From an uncultured Planctomycetales bacterium (GTDB lineage Bacteria > Planctomycetota > Planctomycetia > Isosphaerales > Isosphaeraceae), in assembly GCA_903926465.1 (NCBI GenBank), contig CAIYJE010000067.1, forward strand, positions 62,001 to 126,000: a stretch of DNA of 64,000 bases, in the 5' to 3' direction. Positions 26,627 to 35,899 of this stretch are shown in pieces (the first letter of the stretch is position 1; each line of letters opens with the position of its first letter). Position numbers and translations under genes: made by a program. The notes below the pieces were generated by a model, which was not told where the DNA came from, ran no database searches, and saw only the letters and a program-made list of their open reading frames with translations.

Positions 26627-26938
26627 GGGAGAGCCTCAATACCGGAGCGCGTGGTCTGTACCAGGGAACCACTGAATATACCACAGGATTCGCTGTGGGC
26701 GTGGGATTACAGCCCCCCGTTGGCGGAGCCTCACCAACCCATGGAAACAGGTCGGAAGTCGGACGTATCCACGGACCCCAATCTGCCCACTAAGGTCAGG
26801 ATAATCCGGGGGCCAAGTCCATCCATAACGGTACCCAGTCTTCGTGCAGAAACACAAAGATTGGCGGAAAGCCGGGGTTCCTAACAGTCCCACCCACGGG
26901 TCTACACATTTCAACGGGCTGTGGGACATTTCAACGGA
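26627..26938. other. Intergenic gap between phd and dnaE
   Basis: No gene supported. A frame at 26636-26929 (minus) has no recognisable features or ribosome site. It contains a 12-bp direct repeat, ACATTTCAACGG, at 26906 and 26926. Confidence 0.5.
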
Positions 26939-27244
26939 TCAGTAAGCGGCAGAGGCAAGTGTGGCCGTGGTGTCGGTGGTGGTAGACACCGTGTTCTCAG
27001 ACTCGGCGGAACTCGATTCGAGGCCCCGAACCAACGCTCCCAGTTGCAAACCCAAGAGGCGGTCAGCGGTGGACTGGCCGCGAAGCAAGGCCAGGAACGC
27101 GTCTGTGCCGATGAGCACAGCCTTCGGTCGACCATGAATTGTCAGAACGAAGCGAGCGGCTGGATCTTCGAGTTGATCGAGAACTTTCGGCAGATCGCGG
27201 TGTAACTCCCGGCTACCAATAAAGCGCACGGAATTTTGAGACAT
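26939..27244 (-). CDS. Phd/YefM-family antitoxin-like protein, no adjacent toxin
   Basis: 101 residues. The N-terminal half matches the Phd/YefM DNA-binding fold (VRFIGSRELHRDLPKVLDQLE, then FVLTIHGRPKAVLIGTDAFLALL). The C-terminal tail is Ser/Thr-rich and low complexity (TVSTTTDTTATLASAAY) instead of the usual toxin-neutralising helix. No toxin gene (Doc, YoeB, VapC) adjoins it, so it is either an orphan regulator or a system whose toxin was lost. Confidence 0.75.
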   Translation of the reverse strand: MSQNSVRFIGSRELHRDLPKVLDQLEDPAARFVLTIHGRPKAVLIGTDAFLALLRGQSTADRLLGLQLGALVRGLESSSAESENTVSTTTDTTATLASAAY

Positions 27245-27391
27245 GACGATCCCCAGAAGCGGGACTAAGCGACTTGAAGAGGTAACCGCAGCCGAGTTCA
27301 GCCCAGTTACTCTGAGATGTGCAACAATATATTAACGGTCATGGACGGTCGCGTCAACAATTCGTGCGTCTTGAGTACGATCAAGATCATG

Positions 27392-29143
27392 TCAGGGGGA
27401 AGCCGGTCGATCGGCCGGGGGGCTATCTACTGGCCCTGAATCTGGTAAGCCGGATTTGGCGGCGTCCAGAATTTCTCGCAAGTAGGGGTAGTTGCCAAAG
27501 TCACGGATCAGGCTCCTTCGGCGCTCCGCACCGAATTCTTCCTGCCCGTTGGATTCGGCTGTGGTGGCTTCAATCAAACGATTCCTGGCCGCGATCGTCC
27601 GTTCTTTAACCTTGGTATCAAACGTGTTGGCAGTTTCCCCGGCCAGAAGTTTCCAGCCTTTGATCACAGCTTGATCTTCGGCCGTGGCATGTTTCTCGGC
27701 CTCTATATAGTTCATTTGAAGTCGGTTCCAGGTCTCGGCGGCCAGGTTTTCAAATCCCTGGTGGTCAGCATCCTCGGCTCTTTTCAGGGCTTCCAGGTAC
27801 GCGGTCTCGGCGTCGTTCTGAGGTTTGCTGATCGAGGTCAGGAGCCGTGCCCGGGCGCGTGTCTTGCTTAGCAGAATGCGATCTCTGAGTTCCTGGATAC
27901 GGGAGACTCGGGGATCGGTGGGGAACCGGCGCTCGAACTCTCCAAGATACCGGCGGTCCGCGTCTTGCCACTGGACCAGGTCGTCAGACTCCATCAGGGG
28001 TCTGGCTTGTTCGAATAATTGGTCTGCGCTTGGTGGTTGGAGGAGGTAAATGATCAAGCCCACCAGCCCGATGGCGCTTGCAGCAAGCAGTAGAGTGGTC
28101 AGGGAGGGCAATTGCCAGCCCTGGGTTGTCCCTTTTTTCTTTTTCTTTCGGTCGGTATTTGTCCGTGGGTTGGTACCGGCAAGGGTGCTAGCTTTCGTGG
28201 CCTGGGCTGCCGGATTTTGCTGAAGCTCGACCTGAGCCGATTCGGAACGGCCTGAAGGATCAGAGAGGTAGGGAGGTCCAAAAACCAGTTTGATCGGTTC
28301 TCCGCGGGTGAGCATTCCCTGAAGGGCCCGAAGTTCCTGGGCCACGGCGGCGGCATCCCAGGGGCGTTGCTGAGGTTCTTTGGCCATCATCCGCAGGATC
28401 AGGTCATCCAGCGCCCTTGGAATTTGGGGAGCCTTCTCGCTGGCTCGTGGTGCCGGCACATTCAGGTGCCCGTTCATCAAGGCGGCGGCGTTCGTACCTT
28501 TGAACGGGAGATCCCCGGTCAACATCTGGTAGAGCACGCATCCCAGGGCATAGAGGTCAATCTTGTGGCTGATCTGGGTGCTGCCACGAATTTGTTCGGG
28601 GGCCATATAGGCGGCTGTGCCCACGGTCTTGCCCGGAGAAGTGAGCGCCGTGGCATCTAGATCCTTGGCTACACCAAAGTCGGTCAGCTTCACAACGCCG
28701 TCGGCAGTGATCATGAGGTTCGATGGTTTCAGGTCGCGGTGAACCACGCCTCGTTCATGAGCGTACTCAAGCGCATCGCAAACCTGGGTTCCGACATCCA
28801 CAACCTTGGGCCATTCAATTGCCTGGTGTTCGAGCAGGAGTTGTTCCAGAGTTTGCCCTTCCACAAACTCCATGGCAATGTACCGGGTTCCCTTGGAGCG
28901 TCCAACCGCCAGGAACCGCACGATGCCTGGGTGGCGAAATTGCTGAAGGATTTCAGCCTCTCGCTCAAAGCGATCGGCTGCGCCGGATCGACCAGCCTGG
29001 CTGGCCTCTGGAGCTGTGATCACCTTGACGGCGGCCGGAATTCCGGTCTTGGTGTGCGTGGCCCGATAGACCACTCCCATCGCGCCAGACCCAATCCTGT
29101 CGCCGAGCTGAAATGAGCCAAGTTGTTGCAGCGGAGCGGTCAT
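27392..29143 (-). CDS. Membrane-anchored Ser/Thr protein kinase (PknB-like)
   Basis: 583 residues. The kinase domain spans about 11-275: glycine loop GSGAMGVV (18-25), Lys40, Glu61, catalytic HRDLKPSN (135-142), DFG (155-157), APE (181-183). A Lys-rich linker (KKKKK, 333-337) and one transmembrane helix (about 347-368) follow. The C-terminal ~200 residues are helical, with several Glu/Ala-rich segments (DAETAYLEALKRAEDADHQG). There are no PASTA repeats. Most catalytic residues are present, so it is probably active. Kinases of this type are numerous in planctomycetes. Its substrates are unknown. Confidence 0.93.
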   Translation of the reverse strand: MTAPLQQLGSFQLGDRIGSGAMGVVYRATHTKTGIPAAVKVITAPEASQAGRSGAADRFEREAEILQQFRHPGIVRFLAVGRSKGTRYIAMEFVEGQTLEQLLLEHQAIEWPKVVDVGTQVCDALEYAHERGVVHRDLKPSNLMITADGVVKLTDFGVAKDLDATALTSPGKTVGTAAYMAPEQIRGSTQISHKIDLYALGCVLYQMLTGDLPFKGTNAAALMNGHLNVPAPRASEKAPQIPRALDDLILRMMAKEPQQRPWDAAAVAQELRALQGMLTRGEPIKLVFGPPYLSDPSGRSESAQVELQQNPAAQATKASTLAGTNPRTNTDRKKKKKGTTQGWQLPSLTTLLLAASAIGLVGLIIYLLQPPSADQLFEQARPLMESDDLVQWQDADRRYLGEFERRFPTDPRVSRIQELRDRILLSKTRARARLLTSISKPQNDAETAYLEALKRAEDADHQGFENLAAETWNRLQMNYIEAEKHATAEDQAVIKGWKLLAGETANTFDTKVKERTIAARNRLIEATTAESNGQEEFGAERRRSLIRDFGNYPYLREILDAAKSGLPDSGPVDSPPADRPASP

Positions 29144-29414
29144 GATGCGGCGGATTCACAGGTTCAGGAACTGGCAATTGGACCATGCAATGCGCTTGGT
29201 CAGTTTGATGGTTCTCGCCAAGATTGAATTCATGATACGGCCGATTGACGGATTGCACCATGGTTTCAGATCCGCTTGCCAGAGATCGAGGTCCGAGGGG
29301 TCGGGTTTGGGCTTTGTCGCAGGCAGCAGGTAGCCGAATCCAGGCGAGATGAAGACAATAGGCGTACAAAGATTGAGAGGTCGCACGTTTATCAGGCCCC
29401 GGGAATTCCCCTTC

Positions 29415-30344
29415 ATGGACCGTTATTACGCCGCATGCTGTCAGACCGACCTACCGTGTCCACGAACGCGATCCGAACTTCGGGAACGGGTCACCAACTT
29501 ACTGGAAATGGTGGACCAGGCGGTGATTGGGTACCGGCCATTCTTCGATGTGAAGCTGGTGGTTTTTCCGGAGTTCGCGCACGCCGCCCCGGTTTACGAA
29601 ACGGTTGCCGAACTGCGTGACAAGCTAGCCGTCCCGCTGCCAAACGAAGAGACCGACCGTTACGTGGCCAAGGCTCGTGAGCATGGAATCTACATCCAGA
29701 CCGGGACTTTTTTGGAGGTGGATTCTCAGTGGCCCGAGGTGGTTTTCAACACCACCTGTCTAATTGGTCCAGATGGCCTACTATCCAAGTATCGCAAGGT
29801 TAATCCCTGGTTGCCCTGGGAGGTTCATGCCAGTCCGCACGATCTTTTACCTCACGGTTACTCAGAGCCGCTGTTTCCTGTGGTGGAGACCGAGATTGGT
29901 CGGCTTGGAGCCGCCATTTGCTATGACTGGCTGTTTCCAGAGACGATCCGTGCCCTGGGTCTGGGTGGGGCAGAGGTTCTGATTCGGGTCTCGGCGTACA
30001 TGGACCCCTGGGGTGCCACTCCACCCATGGATTGGTGGACTCTGTTCAACCGCACGCGTGCGATTGAGAATCAGGCGTTTGTGGTTGCCTGTAACCAGGG
30101 GGCAAGCCTTAGCCATTACCCGCCGTTCTCATGGCCGGGCGGTAGCATGGTGGTGGATTTTGATGGCCGAATTCTGAGCCAGGCTGATCCAGGACCGGGC
30201 GCAAAGATTGTGGTGGGGCCGATCGATCTTGCCAGCTTGCGTGCAGAACGAAGCCGCCGCAGTGGGCATAACCTGCTGGGCCATATCCGGACCGAAGCGT
30301 ATCGCCCACTCTATGAACGCCCGATCTACCGGCCGGGAACTTGA
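29415..30344 (+). CDS. Nitrilase-superfamily carbon-nitrogen hydrolase
   Basis: 309 residues from ATG 29415 (MDRYYAACCQTDL); an earlier ATG at 29349 is also possible. The catalytic triad is visible: Glu in VVFPEFAH, Lys in SKYRKVNPW and Cys in AAICYDWLFPE. These enzymes hydrolyse amides or nitriles. The specific substrate cannot be told from the sequence. It is divergent from the kinase gene, and its stop overlaps the frame of the next gene. Confidence 0.9.
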   Translation: MDRYYAACCQTDLPCPRTRSELRERVTNLLEMVDQAVIGYRPFFDVKLVVFPEFAHAAPVYETVAELRDKLAVPLPNEETDRYVAKAREHGIYIQTGTFLEVDSQWPEVVFNTTCLIGPDGLLSKYRKVNPWLPWEVHASPHDLLPHGYSEPLFPVVETEIGRLGAAICYDWLFPETIRALGLGGAEVLIRVSAYMDPWGATPPMDWWTLFNRTRAIENQAFVVACNQGASLSHYPPFSWPGGSMVVDFDGRILSQADPGPGAKIVVGPIDLASLRAERSRRSGHNLLGHIRTEAYRPLYERPIYRPGT

Positions 30345-30472
30345 ATTCGTTGCTTCGGCAATTCCCTGTTGATCAGGCGGAGTCTGAATTGTTGCGCTGG
30401 TTCCCAGATGAGTTGAGGCCTGGGAATGCCAGAACGTCTTGGCCAGCTTTACCCTACCCGAAAGGAACGGTT

Positions 30473-30967
30473 ATGCCTGAACCGCAAACTCCAAGTCGTA
30501 ATGTGAGTCATCAGCGCAAATGGCTCTATCAGGCGGGACTGGCACTGCAACTGGTTGGCTTGGCCCTTTTCCTTTCTTTTTTTCTGACTTTCGCTTTGCT
30601 TTTTGGGCAGTTCGACGCCGATGTCCCATCTAAGCTCGGGGTCGGCTTTTTCAGGGCAGTGGTGGGCATGATCTGCATGCTTGCCGGGGGCGTTATCCGT
30701 CACATCGGGGCGAGTGGCGTTGCGGGCTCTGGCATGATCCTTGATCCTGAGCGTGCGAAGCAAGAGCTAGAGCCGTACGCCCGCATGTCTGGCGGCCTGA
30801 CGGACGCGGCATTCTCTGAAATGAAGACCGTTCGCGACACCCTGAATAACCTTGGGGGGCGTGGTAGCGAAATTTCTATTGAGGTTGTTCGGGTACGCTG
30901 CCAGAACTGTCAGCAGCTCAATGAAGAGACCGCACGGTTTTGCAACCAGTGCGGTAAGCCGATCTGA
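30473..30967 (+). CDS. Two-TM protein with C-terminal zinc ribbon
   Basis: 164 residues from ATG 30473, with AAAGGA 6 bases upstream; a frame runs from 30341 but is less likely. It has two hydrophobic helices (about 23-45, ALQLVGLALFLSFFLTFALL; about 58-78, FFRAVVGMICMLAGG). The C-terminal zinc ribbon is CQNCQQL...CNQCGKPI. The zinc-ribbon end suggests a regulatory or sensing membrane protein; function unknown. It is about 130 bp from the amidase and likely co-transcribed with it. Confidence 0.8.
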   Translation: MPEPQTPSRNVSHQRKWLYQAGLALQLVGLALFLSFFLTFALLFGQFDADVPSKLGVGFFRAVVGMICMLAGGVIRHIGASGVAGSGMILDPERAKQELEPYARMSGGLTDAAFSEMKTVRDTLNNLGGRGSEISIEVVRVRCQNCQQLNEETARFCNQCGKPI

Positions 30968-31000
30968 CGATAGCGATTCATGATTAGATTGCACCAGTGG

Positions 31001-31020
31001 GACAGCCGCTCTCGGCTGTC
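31001..31020 (+). terminator. Possible terminator after the zinc-ribbon gene
   Basis: GACAGCCG pairs with CGGCTGTC around CTCT (8-bp stem), followed at 8-13 bp by a TTGTTTTTG run. The T-run is not immediately adjacent, so it is moderate. Confidence 0.5.
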
Positions 31021-31080
31021 TCTGCTGTTGTTTTTGTGTGCAACCTCGTTGTGAACTGCTCAAGACTTTGCAAGTGTCCC

Positions 31081-31334
31081 TTAGCGGTCCGCCGTCTTGG
31101 GGCGGTACTCGATTGAGGCCGCCTTGATCTCGGCGTTCCCTTTCAGGTCCTCGGCGAACTGCTAACTCGTCGCGGCTGAGTTTGCCGTCGCCGTTGGCGT
31201 CCAGGGCCCCGAGGAGCGGCAACGGGGGGGAACTCGCCGCGCGGGCCTCCTGGTTATTATCCCCACGCCATGTGAGATCGGGTCAGCAGGGCTACGCCGA
31301 TCGTCGGGCCGATTCCAAGCATCGATCGCTTCAT
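31081..31334 (-). pseudogene. Broken EF-hand secreted protein gene
   Basis: From ATG 31334 a signal-peptide-like start (MKRSMLGIGPTIGVALLTRS) with GGAG upstream runs into two stop codons after MAWG. Further on, another frame reads LDANGDGKLSRDEL, an EF-hand loop, then frame-shifts again into QFAEDLKGNAEIKAASIEYR, ending at a TAA (31081-31083). Three frames are needed to read one short EF-hand protein, so it is decayed. Similar short EF-hand lipoproteins/secreted proteins are common in planctomycetes. Confidence 0.6.
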
Positions 31335-31388
31335 GGGTGCCGCTCCGGGGGGTGAAACCAGGAATTCAATCAGATCTCCAGATGGCTA

Positions 31389-31490
31389 ATACGGATTCCA
31401 GCCAGAAATAGCGCGTTAGCGGGCTTGCATGTAACCTTTGGTTCGACTGTCTGGAGCCAAGGGCGCGCTATTTCCGGCTGGAATCCGTAT
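31389..31490. repeat. 102-bp element with 27-bp terminal inverted repeats
   Basis: ATACGGATTCCAGCCAGAAA followed by TAGCGCG (31389-31415) is repeated inverted at 31464-31490 with one mismatch. A 48-bp spacer separates the arms. The ends both read ATACGG. It has no coding capacity. The structure fits a MITE-like non-autonomous element or a large hairpin. Confidence 0.75.
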
Positions 31491-31652
31491 AAGTCGGGCT
31501 TCACCAGTGATTCCCAGTACTCTGGTTTGGTAATTGGCCCATTCCAGTTGCCGTGGCTATACTGATATTTATCATCTTTTGGCCTGCTGCGCTGTCCGGG
31601 TCTGGCCCATTCTTTCTCGCCCAACTCTGTTGATTCCGCCGGGAGCGGCTCC

Positions 31653-34600
31653 ATGCCCATCTCTTTCCGGTCGTTGCTCTTCCTGACACTGGTGAGCGCG
31701 TTCATTCCCATTGGTTGTGGTTGGGGTTCCAAGCCTGAGCAACCGAAAGGCTCGGCCGGAAAGGCCGAAGCGGCGGCCTCACTCGAAGGGGTTCGCCTGG
31801 CCGAATTCCTCGATGCGCACAACCGTGGCCTCGGTTACATGGAGCGGTTTGAGTACACCGACGCTTCGAAGGCGTTCCGCAAGGCGCTTGAGCTTTCGCC
31901 CAGCTCGAATCCGATGAAAATCAATCTGGCGATCGCGCTTTTAAACGACACGGGAAACAAGGCCGAGGAATCGAAGAAGGGGGGAGGCGCGGGCGGGGAT
32001 GAGCCGGCCCAGAGTAATTTTGACGAGGCGATTGAGTTGCTTGGTTCCGTGCTTGCTGCCGAGCCTGGCAATCTTTATGCCCATTACTGCCGCGGGCTGA
32101 TTTTGCAGTATCAGGGAGAGATGGCGGCCGCGCACACCGACTTCAAAGCCGTGGTTGAGGCAGACCCCAATGACTCGAACGCCTGGGTGAGGTACGGAAT
32201 GACCATGCCCAATCCTGATCGTCCAGAGGCACCTGCCAGCCTGGAATCGGCCGACAAGCTGGTCGAGATTTACGGGAAGGCGTTCGAACGGAACCCGAAC
32301 TCGGTGCTGGCGGCGTTCAAGCTGCAAGGGGCGTATAGCTGGCTGGCCGGCAAAGATAAGGGAGCGGCAGCCAAACGGGATGAGGTGAAAACCCTCTGGC
32401 AAAAGTTGAACCGGACGATTTCCGCAAGCGGCCCCGGTGATTTTGATGTCGATTCCTCGTACGGTACCGTGGGTAAATACGCCACCGTGCTTGATCCGTT
32501 TGGGAGCCGCAGAGACCAGCGGGCCTCGGACCTGCGGATGCCTCGATTCGAAGAGCCGAAGCCGATTGAGGTGTCGCTGCCCGCCGGAGATCGCTGGACC
32601 GGGCCGAGCCTGTTTGCGAAAGAGACAGATCCTGCTTTACCGCTGGCAAGAATTGGGGCGATGCGAGCCCGTTTTGGCGCTGGTATCACGCATCTGGACG
32701 TGAATAACGACGGTCGCCTGGACCTGTTCCTGGGCTCGGGAGTTGAGTCTGGTACGGGCCTGCGTGATGTCTTGCTTGTGAGCCAGGGTGAAGGGGCCTT
32801 CCGAGATCTTTCGGCCGAGTTCGGCCTGAAACCGGATGGGCCGAGCGTGGCCGGGGTGGCGGCAGACTTTGATGCCGACCGGTTTATCGATCTTCTGCTG
32901 ATCAGGCCGGTTGGCCTGACACTGCTCAGGAACATAGAGGGGAAACGGTTCGAGGATGTGACCTCGCTCCTTGGCGAGGTTCCAGACGGAGTTCAATACT
33001 CCGGCGCCCGGTGGATCGATCTCGATCAGGATGGTGACCTGGACCTGGTGGTGCTCGGTTTTGCGGGCCAAGCCACGCAGCCTGGTTCAACCGCTGGCGC
33101 GGCAAATCTGGTGTTTCGCAATGATGGTGTGCCGCCGCGAGCCGAGAGCGAAAAGTCTCAGAATGACGCACCAGTGGCGGTTGCCCCTGATGGATCCAAG
33201 GTAACGAGTGGACTGTCTCTGACGTTGACCCCCTGGAGTGGGCCCGAGGTTGAAGCGCTGGTTGATGGTGAGCGTAGGCACACAGGAATTGCGCTGGCGG
33301 ATTTTGACAACGACCGCGATCTTGACCTGATGCTGACGGCCGATGATGGACCGCCGACTCTGGTGGTGAACGACCGACTTGGCCGTTTTCGGCGGTTCTC
33401 CATGCCGGATCTAAATCCCAAAGCACTGGTCAATGGTGCAGCGGTGCTGGACCTGGACAAGGATGGGCGACCCGACCTGGCGCTGATCTTGCCTGGTGGC
33501 CGGGTGGCGGCCTGGCGCTGTCAGGTGGCAGCCGCATTGGATCCCGCCAAGCCGCCGGTCTCGTTTGAGTTCTGGCCAACCGACGCCACCCTATGGCGAG
33601 CCGCGATTGCGGCGGATCTGGACCTGGATAGCTGGACCGACCTGATCGGTCTGCCGGTGCAGAAGCAAGATGTGCCGCCTGCGCCAATTTGGGCGCGCAA
33701 TGACGGCGGTCGACTGGCGGTCCAGCCGCTCTCGTTACCGCCGCTAGGCACGGAACCGCTGGCAGCCATGGATCTGGCCGATCTTGCCGGTGACCCATTG
33801 CCAGAATTAGTTTTGGTTCGTGATGGTGAGGCGCCCCGGTGGCTGAAAAACGTTGGTAACGGAAATCATTGGCTGGCCCTGATCTTGACGGGTCGATGGA
33901 AGTTCGGCTTTGACTTCATGCGCACCAACCCGCATGGCGAGGGGGCCTGGCTCACGGTGCAGGGGGCCAACCTCTCGGTTCCGGTGACCATCACGGCCGC
34001 GGCCACTGGCCCAGGCCAGTCGGTAGGTCCCGTGGTGGTAGGCCTGGGTGGCAGCACCTCGGTGCCGCTGGTGCGGGTTCGCTGGCCAGACGGCGTGATG
34101 CAGGCCGAACTGAACGTGCCGGTGGACCAGTTCTTGCCGCTCACTGAGCAGAACCGTAAGACGGGGAGCTGCCCGGTACTGTTCACCTTTGACGGTCGCA
34201 AGTATCAGTGTATTGGCGATTTTCTGGGCGGCGGCGGACTTGGCTATCTGGTGGCCCCTGGAATTTATGGCTCGCCCGACCGAGATGAGGCGGTGGTTGT
34301 CCATGAAGATCAGCTTCGGGCGGTCGATGGTGAATACCGGGTCTCGGTCACGGAACCAATGGACGAGGTCGCTTACATCGATCGGCTGGATCTGGAGGTG
34401 GTTGATCGACCTCCGGGGATCGAAGCCACACCCGATGAACGGTTTGCCCCAGGCGGGAATCGGCCCACCGGGAAGTTGCTTGCCTGGCGCAACACGATCG
34501 AGCCGACCAAAGCCACCGACCTTGAGGGCCGAGATGTCAGCCAGGCGCTCAAGGCTTTTGATCGCCATACCGTGGATAACTTCCAGAAGCTCAAGGGCTG

Positions 34601-35438
34601 GATTGGTTACACCCGGGAGCACGGAATTGTGCTCGATTTTGGGGATCGGCTGACCGGTTTCAAGCCGACCGATCGACTGGCGCTCTGCGTGGCCGGATGG
34701 GTGGAGTATCCGTACTCCCAGACCAACTACGCAGCGGCCACCGCCGGCGTGGCATTGCAGCCCCCGGTGCTCGAACGCCTGAACGAGGACGGAACCTGGA
34801 GTCTGCTGGAGTCCGACCCAGGCTACCCGGCAGGCTTGCCACGCATGACCACGCTCGAACTCACGGGCAAGCTGGGTGGGCCCAACTGTGTGCTCAGGCT
34901 TCGTACCAACATGGAGTGTTACTATGACCAGGTCTTCGTGGCGGTGCTAGAAGCGGAACCCGGTCTGCGCGTCACTACGTTGCCGGTGACTCGTGCGGTG
35001 CTAGGATATCGGGGGTTCACCCGCGAAGTCTCGCCCGATGGCCGTCTGCCGTTGATGTACGACTATGACTATGTGGACCCTGCGCCCCTGGCCCAGCTCA
35101 CAGGTAAGCTCACGCGGTACGGCGACGTACGCTCGCTTCTCCAGACCGATGACGATCAGTTTTGTCTGGTGGCGCCCGGTGATGAGATTCAGGTAGGATT
35201 TGATGCGAGTGCGTTACCAGCACTGCCCGATGGCTGGACCCGGAGTTACGTTGTGAGATCCATCGGCTACTGCAAAGATGCCGATCCGTTCACGGCCGGC
35301 AGTGACACCGTGGGCCCGCTGCCATGGAACGGAATGCCCGAAAGTTATCCGTTTGGTCCCGAAGGGGAACGGCCTCGCGATGCCGCCTACAGTGACTACT
35401 TGCGGACGTTCCAGACCCGAAACGTGCAGCCTGAATGA
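31653..35438 (+). CDS. Large lipoprotein: TPR region + FG-GAP/VCBS repeats + ASPIC/UnbV-type domain
   Basis: 1261 residues. It has a signal peptide with lipobox (FIPIGC, Cys about 23). TPR-like helices span about 50-190 (FEYTDASKAFRKALELSPSS; FYAHYCRGLILQYQGEMAA). FG-GAP repeats with calcium-type loops follow, e.g. DVNNDGRLDLFLG, DLDQDGDLDLVVLG, DFDNDRDLDLMLTA, LDLDKDGRPDLALI. A CRTAC1/UnbV-type segment (RVRWPDGVMQAELNVP) and a ~400-residue C-terminal region (CVLRLRTNMECYYDQVFVAVLEA) complete it. This combination is typical of planctomycete surface proteins. It probably mediates adhesion or surface interactions; the exact role is unknown. Confidence 0.9.
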   Translation: MPISFRSLLFLTLVSAFIPIGCGWGSKPEQPKGSAGKAEAAASLEGVRLAEFLDAHNRGLGYMERFEYTDASKAFRKALELSPSSNPMKINLAIALLNDTGNKAEESKKGGGAGGDEPAQSNFDEAIELLGSVLAAEPGNLYAHYCRGLILQYQGEMAAAHTDFKAVVEADPNDSNAWVRYGMTMPNPDRPEAPASLESADKLVEIYGKAFERNPNSVLAAFKLQGAYSWLAGKDKGAAAKRDEVKTLWQKLNRTISASGPGDFDVDSSYGTVGKYATVLDPFGSRRDQRASDLRMPRFEEPKPIEVSLPAGDRWTGPSLFAKETDPALPLARIGAMRARFGAGITHLDVNNDGRLDLFLGSGVESGTGLRDVLLVSQGEGAFRDLSAEFGLKPDGPSVAGVAADFDADRFIDLLLIRPVGLTLLRNIEGKRFEDVTSLLGEVPDGVQYSGARWIDLDQDGDLDLVVLGFAGQATQPGSTAGAANLVFRNDGVPPRAESEKSQNDAPVAVAPDGSKVTSGLSLTLTPWSGPEVEALVDGERRHTGIALADFDNDRDLDLMLTADDGPPTLVVNDRLGRFRRFSMPDLNPKALVNGAAVLDLDKDGRPDLALILPGGRVAAWRCQVAAALDPAKPPVSFEFWPTDATLWRAAIAADLDLDSWTDLIGLPVQKQDVPPAPIWARNDGGRLAVQPLSLPPLGTEPLAAMDLADLAGDPLPELVLVRDGEAPRWLKNVGNGNHWLALILTGRWKFGFDFMRTNPHGEGAWLTVQGANLSVPVTITAAATGPGQSVGPVVVGLGGSTSVPLVRVRWPDGVMQAELNVPVDQFLPLTEQNRKTGSCPVLFTFDGRKYQCIGDFLGGGGLGYLVAPGIYGSPDRDEAVVVHEDQLRAVDGEYRVSVTEPMDEVAYIDRLDLEVVDRPPGIEATPDERFAPGGNRPTGKLLAWRNTIEPTKATDLEGRDVSQALKAFDRHTVDNFQKLKGWIGYTREHGIVLDFGDRLTGFKPTDRLALCVAGWVEYPYSQTNYAAATAGVALQPPVLERLNEDGTWSLLESDPGYPAGLPRMTTLELTGKLGGPNCVLRLRTNMECYYDQVFVAVLEAEPGLRVTTLPVTRAVLGYRGFTREVSPDGRLPLMYDYDYVDPAPLAQLTGKLTRYGDVRSLLQTDDDQFCLVAPGDEIQVGFDASALPALPDGWTRSYVVRSIGYCKDADPFTAGSDTVGPLPWNGMPESYPFGPEGERPRDAAYSDYLRTFQTRNVQPE

Positions 35439-35500
35439 ACGACAGCTGAACGCGTTGTTTTAGGATTGCTGTTCACGACCGCAAGGCATACGAAATATCT

Positions 35501-35575
35501 TTAGAAGCCGTTTCAAAACCGGGACTGGCTCCGAGTCCGGGAGGTGCCTGTCCCAGGTTTTGAAACGGCCTCTTA
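35501..35575. repeat. Palindromic repeat, copy C (inverted)
   Basis: The best-preserved copy: TTAGAAGCCGTTTCAAAACC at the left and GGTTTTGAAACGGCCTCTTA at the right, i.e. ~20-bp terminal inverted repeats; 55-bp core at 35511-35565. The middle is the reverse complement of copies B and D. It lies about 60 bp after the FG-GAP gene. Confidence 0.85.
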
Positions 35576-35648
35576 GCATTTAGCCGAATGCAGTAACCTT
35601 GGAAGCAGGCTTGGTTTTCGAGCTGAATGCCCGATTCCGTTATCCCAG

Positions 35649-35899
35649 GGCGAAGCCCTCGTTGTTTTACACATGTTTTTTCTACTTTTCTGGAAGCAGG
35701 CCAATGACCTGCGCACGTCAGGCCAGGAATGGACCTGATGGAGGGAATGGACAGGATTGATGGGCCCTGAACGCCGACAGTCCTCATCGGTTCTGGTCCA
35801 TCCCGTCCATGCAGTCCATTCTTCTCTTGGGGTCGTATGGTTCGCTGTCTTATTCTTTGTGGTCCTCATGACTTGTGTAGAACAACGAGGGCGAAGCCT
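35649..35899. repeat. Mosaic element bounded by an inverted repeat
   Basis: GGGCGAAGCCCTCGTTGTTT, then TACACA (35649-35674) is inverted at about 35874-35899 (TGTGTAGAACAACGAGGGCG...) with few mismatches. Between them are direct/inverted units of GGAATGGAC and GTCCATCCCGTCCATGCAGT-type. This resembles a MITE-like or decayed insertion. Confidence 0.5.

Larger units (their letters stand above)
30968..31652. other. Intergenic region with hairpin, pseudogene and inverted-repeat element
   Basis: It holds a hairpin at 31001-31020 (GACAGCCG/CGGCTGTC, then a T-rich run with TTTTT), a broken EF-hand gene (31081-31334, minus) and an inverted-repeat element at 31389-31490. Otherwise nothing is seen. Confidence 0.6.
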
